DNA from: a virus
Strand: one strand, 5' to 3'
Virus record (IMG/VR): IMGVR_UViG_3300009506_000188
Span: 1-23,879 of that record
Length of the DNA: 23,879 nucleotides
The position numbers and the translations under genes were made by a program. Shown in pieces: positions 21,761 through 23,879 of this stretch (its first letter is position 1; the number at the start of each line of letters is the position of its first letter). A model generated the notes under the pieces. That model searched no databases. It was not told the DNA's origin and saw only the letters and a list, made by a program, of their open reading frames with translations.

Positions 21761-22396
21761 ATGGATCAGAAACTACTAATTGAATCTCTCGGTGCTGATG
21801 AAGCAGGCATCATCACAGAAGCAAGTCAAGACGGAAAGAATGTTTGGCTTTCTGGTGTGTACATGCAGGCAGAACTGAAGAACCGCAACGGTCGTGTTTA
21901 TCCTATTAAGGAGCTGACACGAGCAGTTGAAGGTGCACAGACAACCATTCGGGAGCACGGTGGTATTTTTGGTGAACTTGATCATCCTCAGACACTAACG
22001 ATCAACCTTGATCGCATCTCACATGTTATCACAGACCTTCGCATGGAAGGGAACAATGCTGTTGGTAAAGCCAAACTATTGGAAACTCCAATGGGTAAGA
22101 TTGCTCGTGAGCTTGTGAAGAGTGGTGTGAAAATTGGTGTCTCCAGTCGTGGTGCTGGTGCCGTTAATGAAAGTGGTGGTGTTACAGATTTCAACTTTGT
22201 TACAGTTGATCTTGTTGCTACACCCTCCGCTCCAGGTGCTGTTCCAGAGGCTGTTTACGAATCTCTGATGATGAACCAGAAAGGGCGCGTAGCTGTTTCA
22301 TTGGCAGAGACTGTAAAAGAGGATCCTGAGGCTCAGGCTTACTTCAAAAAGGCAATTCTAGATTTCTTGAACGAAGGACTTTTCGCTAAGAAATAA
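21761..22396 (+). CDS. 21: Prohead core protease gp21
   Basis: gp21 is the serine protease that cleaves scaffold and capsid proteins during T4-type head maturation. This 211-residue protein (T4: 212) shows the family segments: VYMQAELKNRNGRVYP (33-48), GIFGELDHP (68-76) with the catalytic His, and IGVSSRGAG (125-133) with the catalytic Ser, followed by FNFVTVDLVATPSAPGA. An N-terminal LLIE and several other (L/I)-x-E sites are possible self-cleavage points, since T4 gp21 cuts after such a Glu; this is inferred. The start is ATG at 21761 with AAGGAAA. It follows the core-like genes, as in T4. Confidence 0.92.
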   Translation: MDQKLLIESLGADEAGIITEASQDGKNVWLSGVYMQAELKNRNGRVYPIKELTRAVEGAQTTIREHGGIFGELDHPQTLTINLDRISHVITDLRMEGNNAVGKAKLLETPMGKIARELVKSGVKIGVSSRGAGAVNESGGVTDFNFVTVDLVATPSAPGAVPEAVYESLMMNQKGRVAVSLAETVKEDPEAQAYFKKAILDFLNEGLFAKK

Positions 22397-22405
22397 TCTT
22401 AATCG

Positions 22406-22413
22406 AATAAATA
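22406..22413 (+). promoter_or_regulatory. Putative late promoter (AATAAATA) for the 70-aa paralogues
   Basis: AATAAATA lies 10 bp after the protease stop and 46 bp before the first small paralogue. This allows the pair to be transcribed separately from the protease, to a level suited to structural proteins. Confidence 0.4.
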
Positions 22414-22459
22414 ATATTTGATTACAACTTTACAACAATTTTAAGGGAAGGAAAAAACA

Positions 22460-22675
22460 ATGGCACTACTAACTAATGGACGTCCAGCACCGCTGGCTCA
22501 GTACACTCTAGCAACACTACCTACTGCACTTTCCCATGTTGGTAGTCTAATTTTCGTCACGGACGCTAATTCTGGTTTGGGTGCGGTTGCCGTTTCGGTT
22601 TATGTTGCTGGTGGTTCTCCACTCACAGAAGCTGCTCAGTGGGTAGACGTTGTCGACTACACAGTTGTAGCTTAA
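22460..22675 (+). CDS. Small head-region protein, 71 aa, first of a tandem pair
   Basis: I do not recognise a named family. The start is ATG at 22460 with AAGGGAAGGAAA just before it, a strong ribosome binding site. The protein begins MALLTNGRPAPLAQYTLATL, continues HVGSLIFVTDANSGLGAVAVS and ends QWVDVVDYTVVA. The GSLIFVTDANSG...W.DV.. pattern resembles short beta domains seen at the ends of phage fibre and head proteins. It has a close paralogue directly downstream. Placed between protease and scaffold, behind a late promoter and before a terminator, it is probably a virion protein made in quantity, for example a head decoration protein. Confidence 0.75.
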   Translation: MALLTNGRPAPLAQYTLATLPTALSHVGSLIFVTDANSGLGAVAVSVYVAGGSPLTEAAQWVDVVDYTVVA

Positions 22676-22701
22676 TACTAAGTTTTAAAAGGAATACGCA
22701 A

Positions 22702-22914
22702 ATGGCTCTATTAAACAATGGACGTCCAGCTGGACTGGTCTCTTACACTCTAGCAACCTTACCTGTAGCAGCTGATCATGTTGGTAGCTTGGTTTTTGTA
22801 TCTGACGCAAACAGTGGTGTGGGTGCGGTTGCAGTCTCTCGCCAGGCTGGTGGTTCGCCTGCTGGTGAATCTGCCGATTGGTACGACATTGCCACATATG
22901 CAGTGGTTGCGTAA
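22702..22914 (+). CDS. Small head-region protein, 70 aa, second of a tandem pair
   Basis: This is a paralogue of the preceding protein, identical at about 49 of 70 aligned positions by eye, with one residue deleted in the middle. I chose ATG at 22702 because AAAGGA (22688-22693) sits at the right distance and the protein then aligns with its neighbour from the first residue (MALL.NGRPA); a longer frame reaching 22639 would run into the upstream gene. The DNA also shares exact blocks (AATGGACGTCCAGC and TACACTCTAGCAAC), which points to gene duplication. Divergence is mostly in surface-type residues, so the two may form a mixed assembly. A terminator follows. Confidence 0.75.
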   Translation: MALLNNGRPAGLVSYTLATLPVAADHVGSLVFVSDANSGVGAVAVSRQAGGSPAGESADWYDIATYAVVA

Positions 22915-22929
22915 CAAAAAGTTCAAATA

Positions 22930-22947
22930 AACCCAGCTATTTGGGTT
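22930..22947 (+). other. Hairpin AACCCA/TGGGTT after the small paralogues
   Basis: AACCCA (22930-22935) pairs with TGGGTT (22942-22947) around a six-base loop. It lies just upstream of the main terminator and may help end transcription or protect the RNA end. Confidence 0.4.
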
Positions 22948-22971
22948 GTTATAACTTTATAAAAAATAAGG

Positions 22972-23006
22972 GGTTTTTATCCTCGAAAGGGGATAAAAAC
23001 CTTTTT
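22972..23006 (+). terminator. Rho-independent terminator before gp22
   Basis: GGTTTTTATCC (22972-22982) pairs perfectly with GGATAAAAACC (22991-23001), followed by TTTTT (23002-23006). An A-rich run precedes the stem, so the structure could also end transcription from the other strand. It separates the paralogue pair from the scaffold gene, which has its own late promoter. Confidence 0.85.
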
Positions 23007-23020
23007 ACGTATATCACAGA

Positions 23021-23028
23021 CATAAATA
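23021..23028 (+). promoter_or_regulatory. Putative late promoter (CATAAATA) for gp22
   Basis: CATAAATA lies 15 bp after the terminator and 76 bp before the scaffold start. The implied leader is longer than for other late genes here and contains a perfect palindrome. Confidence 0.5.
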
Positions 23029-23044
23029 ACTAACGTAAAACAAT

Positions 23045-23060
23045 AAGTTTACGTAAACTT
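23045..23060 (+). promoter_or_regulatory. 16-bp perfect palindrome in the gp22 leader
   Basis: AAGTTTACGTAAACTT reads the same on both strands. It lies between the gp22 late promoter and its start codon, and ACGTAAA also occurs just upstream near 23033. It could be a binding site for a dimeric protein or form a self-pairing RNA. The function is unknown. Confidence 0.5.
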
Positions 23061-23103
23061 CATTTGAACAATATTAACTCTAAGTTACAGAGGAGCGAAA
23101 CAG

Positions 23104-23879
23104 ATGGAAGAACTACTTCAAAAATTGCTAGAGGCTGAAGTCCTTTCTGAAGATACAAAGAAAGAACTTGAAGATGCCCTAAGCACGAAGCTAAGTGAAG
23201 CTGTCGAGGAAGCCCGCAAGGCAACCGAAGCAGACGTTCGCACCGAGCTAACTGAGCAGTGGGTTCAGGAGCGTGACGCTCTGATCGAAGCTATTGACAC
23301 CAAGATTGGTGACTTCTTGCAGGATGAAATTTCCGAGCTTCGTGAAGACATCGATCGCTTCCGTGACCTAGAAGCTGAGTATGCAGAAAAGCTCGTTGAA
23401 GCTAAGTCCGAAATGGGTACAGAACTCAAGTCCGACCTAGCAGAATTGGTTGAAAAACTCGACGCATTCTTGGAAATTCGTCTAGCAGCCGAGATGGAAG
23501 AACTCCGTGAAGATATCGATGAAGCTCGTAAAGTCGAGTTTGGTCGTAAGGTCTTCGAAGCATTTGCATCGGAGTATGCTACCAACTATGCTGATGACGA
23601 GTCCCTAGAAGGAACTCTTCGTGAAACCGAAGAGCGTCTATCTGATGTTACATCTGCTCTTGAAGAGAGTGAGCGCAAGCTTGCCAAGATGGAGCGTGCA
23701 ACTAAGTTGGACGAAGTACTAACACCTTTGACAGGTCGTCAGCGTGAGGTTATGGAGGCTATCCTTCGTAACGTTGCAACTGAACAGCTTGAAGAAGGCT
23801 ATAAGACCTTCATCGGTCGCGTTCTACGTGAGACCGTTGAGGAGGCTTCAGAGAAGGAAGATACAGTACTAGCTGAAGA
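23104..23879 (+). CDS. 22: Prohead scaffold protein gp22-like (C-terminus off window)
   Basis: gp22 is the main scaffold of the T4-type prohead core, removed by gp21 cleavage. I translated it from ATG at 23104 with AGGAG at 23091-23095; 258 codons are visible and the frame is open at the right edge (T4 gp22 is 269 residues). The protein is acidic and almost entirely helical, with long Glu/Lys/Leu/Ala coiled-coil stretches (for example DFLQDEISELREDIDRFRDL, about 70-89, and TLRETEERLSDVTSALEESE near 181-200). A C-terminal LTPLTGRQREVMEAILRNVA segment resembles the LTESQKEKV...L...M part of T4 gp22. Its position right after the protease region, before the expected major capsid gene, supports the call. 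Confidence 0.85.
   Translation, partial: MEELLQKLLEAEVLSEDTKKELEDALSTKLSEAVEEARKATEADVRTELTEQWVQERDALIEAIDTKIGDFLQDEISELREDIDRFRDLEAEYAEKLVEAKSEMGTELKSDLAELVEKLDAFLEIRLAAEMEELREDIDEARKVEFGRKVFEAFASEYATNYADDESLEGTLRETEERLSDVTSALEESERKLAKMERATKLDEVLTPLTGRQREVMEAILRNVATEQLEEGYKTFIGRVLRETVEEASEKEDTVLAE

Noticed and set aside
22639-22914. Longer 91-aa form of the second small paralogue
   Set aside because: It would begin inside the upstream paralogue without a ribosome binding site, and the 70-aa form aligns with its neighbour from the first residue.
1-23879. CRISPR array, insertion sequence or integrase
   Set aside because: No regularly spaced repeats, terminal inverted repeats or transposase/integrase motifs were seen; the only repeats are in-gene low-complexity tracts and the duplicated small gene.

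Overview
The window is a block of late structural and early replication genes from a T4-like myovirus (tailed phage with a contractile tail). Recognisable T4-family products include baseplate gp6, gp25, gp5, gp53 and a gp48/54-like protein, late sigma factor gp55, recombination nuclease gp47/gp46, a gp26-like protein, a gp29-like tape measure, portal gp20, prohead protease gp21 and scaffold gp22. Several traits suggest a marine or environmental relative rather than T4 itself: a RuvC-type resolvase, an FmdB zinc ribbon, a gp5 with no lysozyme domain, and late promoters of relaxed type NATAAATA. The host cannot be named from the sequence.

Layout. Positions 1-7639 (minus strand) form one tightly packed baseplate operon. 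It is headed by a nucleotidyltransferase-like gene and continues gp48/54-like, gp53, a probable hub protein, gp5, gp25 and gp6, which runs off the left edge. A 128-bp divergent control region (7640-7767) holds a late promoter facing left and a sigma70-type promoter facing right. Positions 7768-14698 (plus) carry gp55, gp47, gp46, a small acidic ORF, RuvC, FmdB and a 115-aa ORF behind its own sigma70-type promoter. A 280-bp intergenic stretch with a strong hairpin and a possible leader peptide follows, then an XPD/DinG-like helicase. Positions 14708-15741 (minus) hold a gp26-like gene and a 62-aa ORF that appear joined by a -1 frameshift. Positions 15866-23879 (plus) hold the tape measure, portal, a signal-peptide-bearing protein of unknown function, two prohead-core-like proteins, the protease, two tandem 70-aa paralogues, a terminator, and the start of the scaffold gene.

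How it fits together. The early genes supply recombination functions and the late sigma factor. Late promoters of type NATAAATA precede nearly every late transcription unit here, which suggests that gp55 made from the central operon switches on both flanking structural arms. The head cluster keeps the T4 order (20, core, core, 21, 22), with extra genes inserted after gp20 and between 21 and 22.

Most notable observations: (1) a T TTT TTT slippery heptamer at the very end of the gp26-like gene, with a downstream perfect hairpin and an open -1 frame leading into a 62-aa ORF that has no ribosome binding site, next to the tape measure gene; this resembles the lambda gpG/gpGT tail-chaperone arrangement. 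(2) A gp55 sigma factor fused to a roughly 85-residue histone-H1-like lysine/alanine tail. (3) Duplicated small head proteins and a shared N-terminal module in two core-like proteins. (4) A hairpin and leader-ORF arrangement in front of the helicase.
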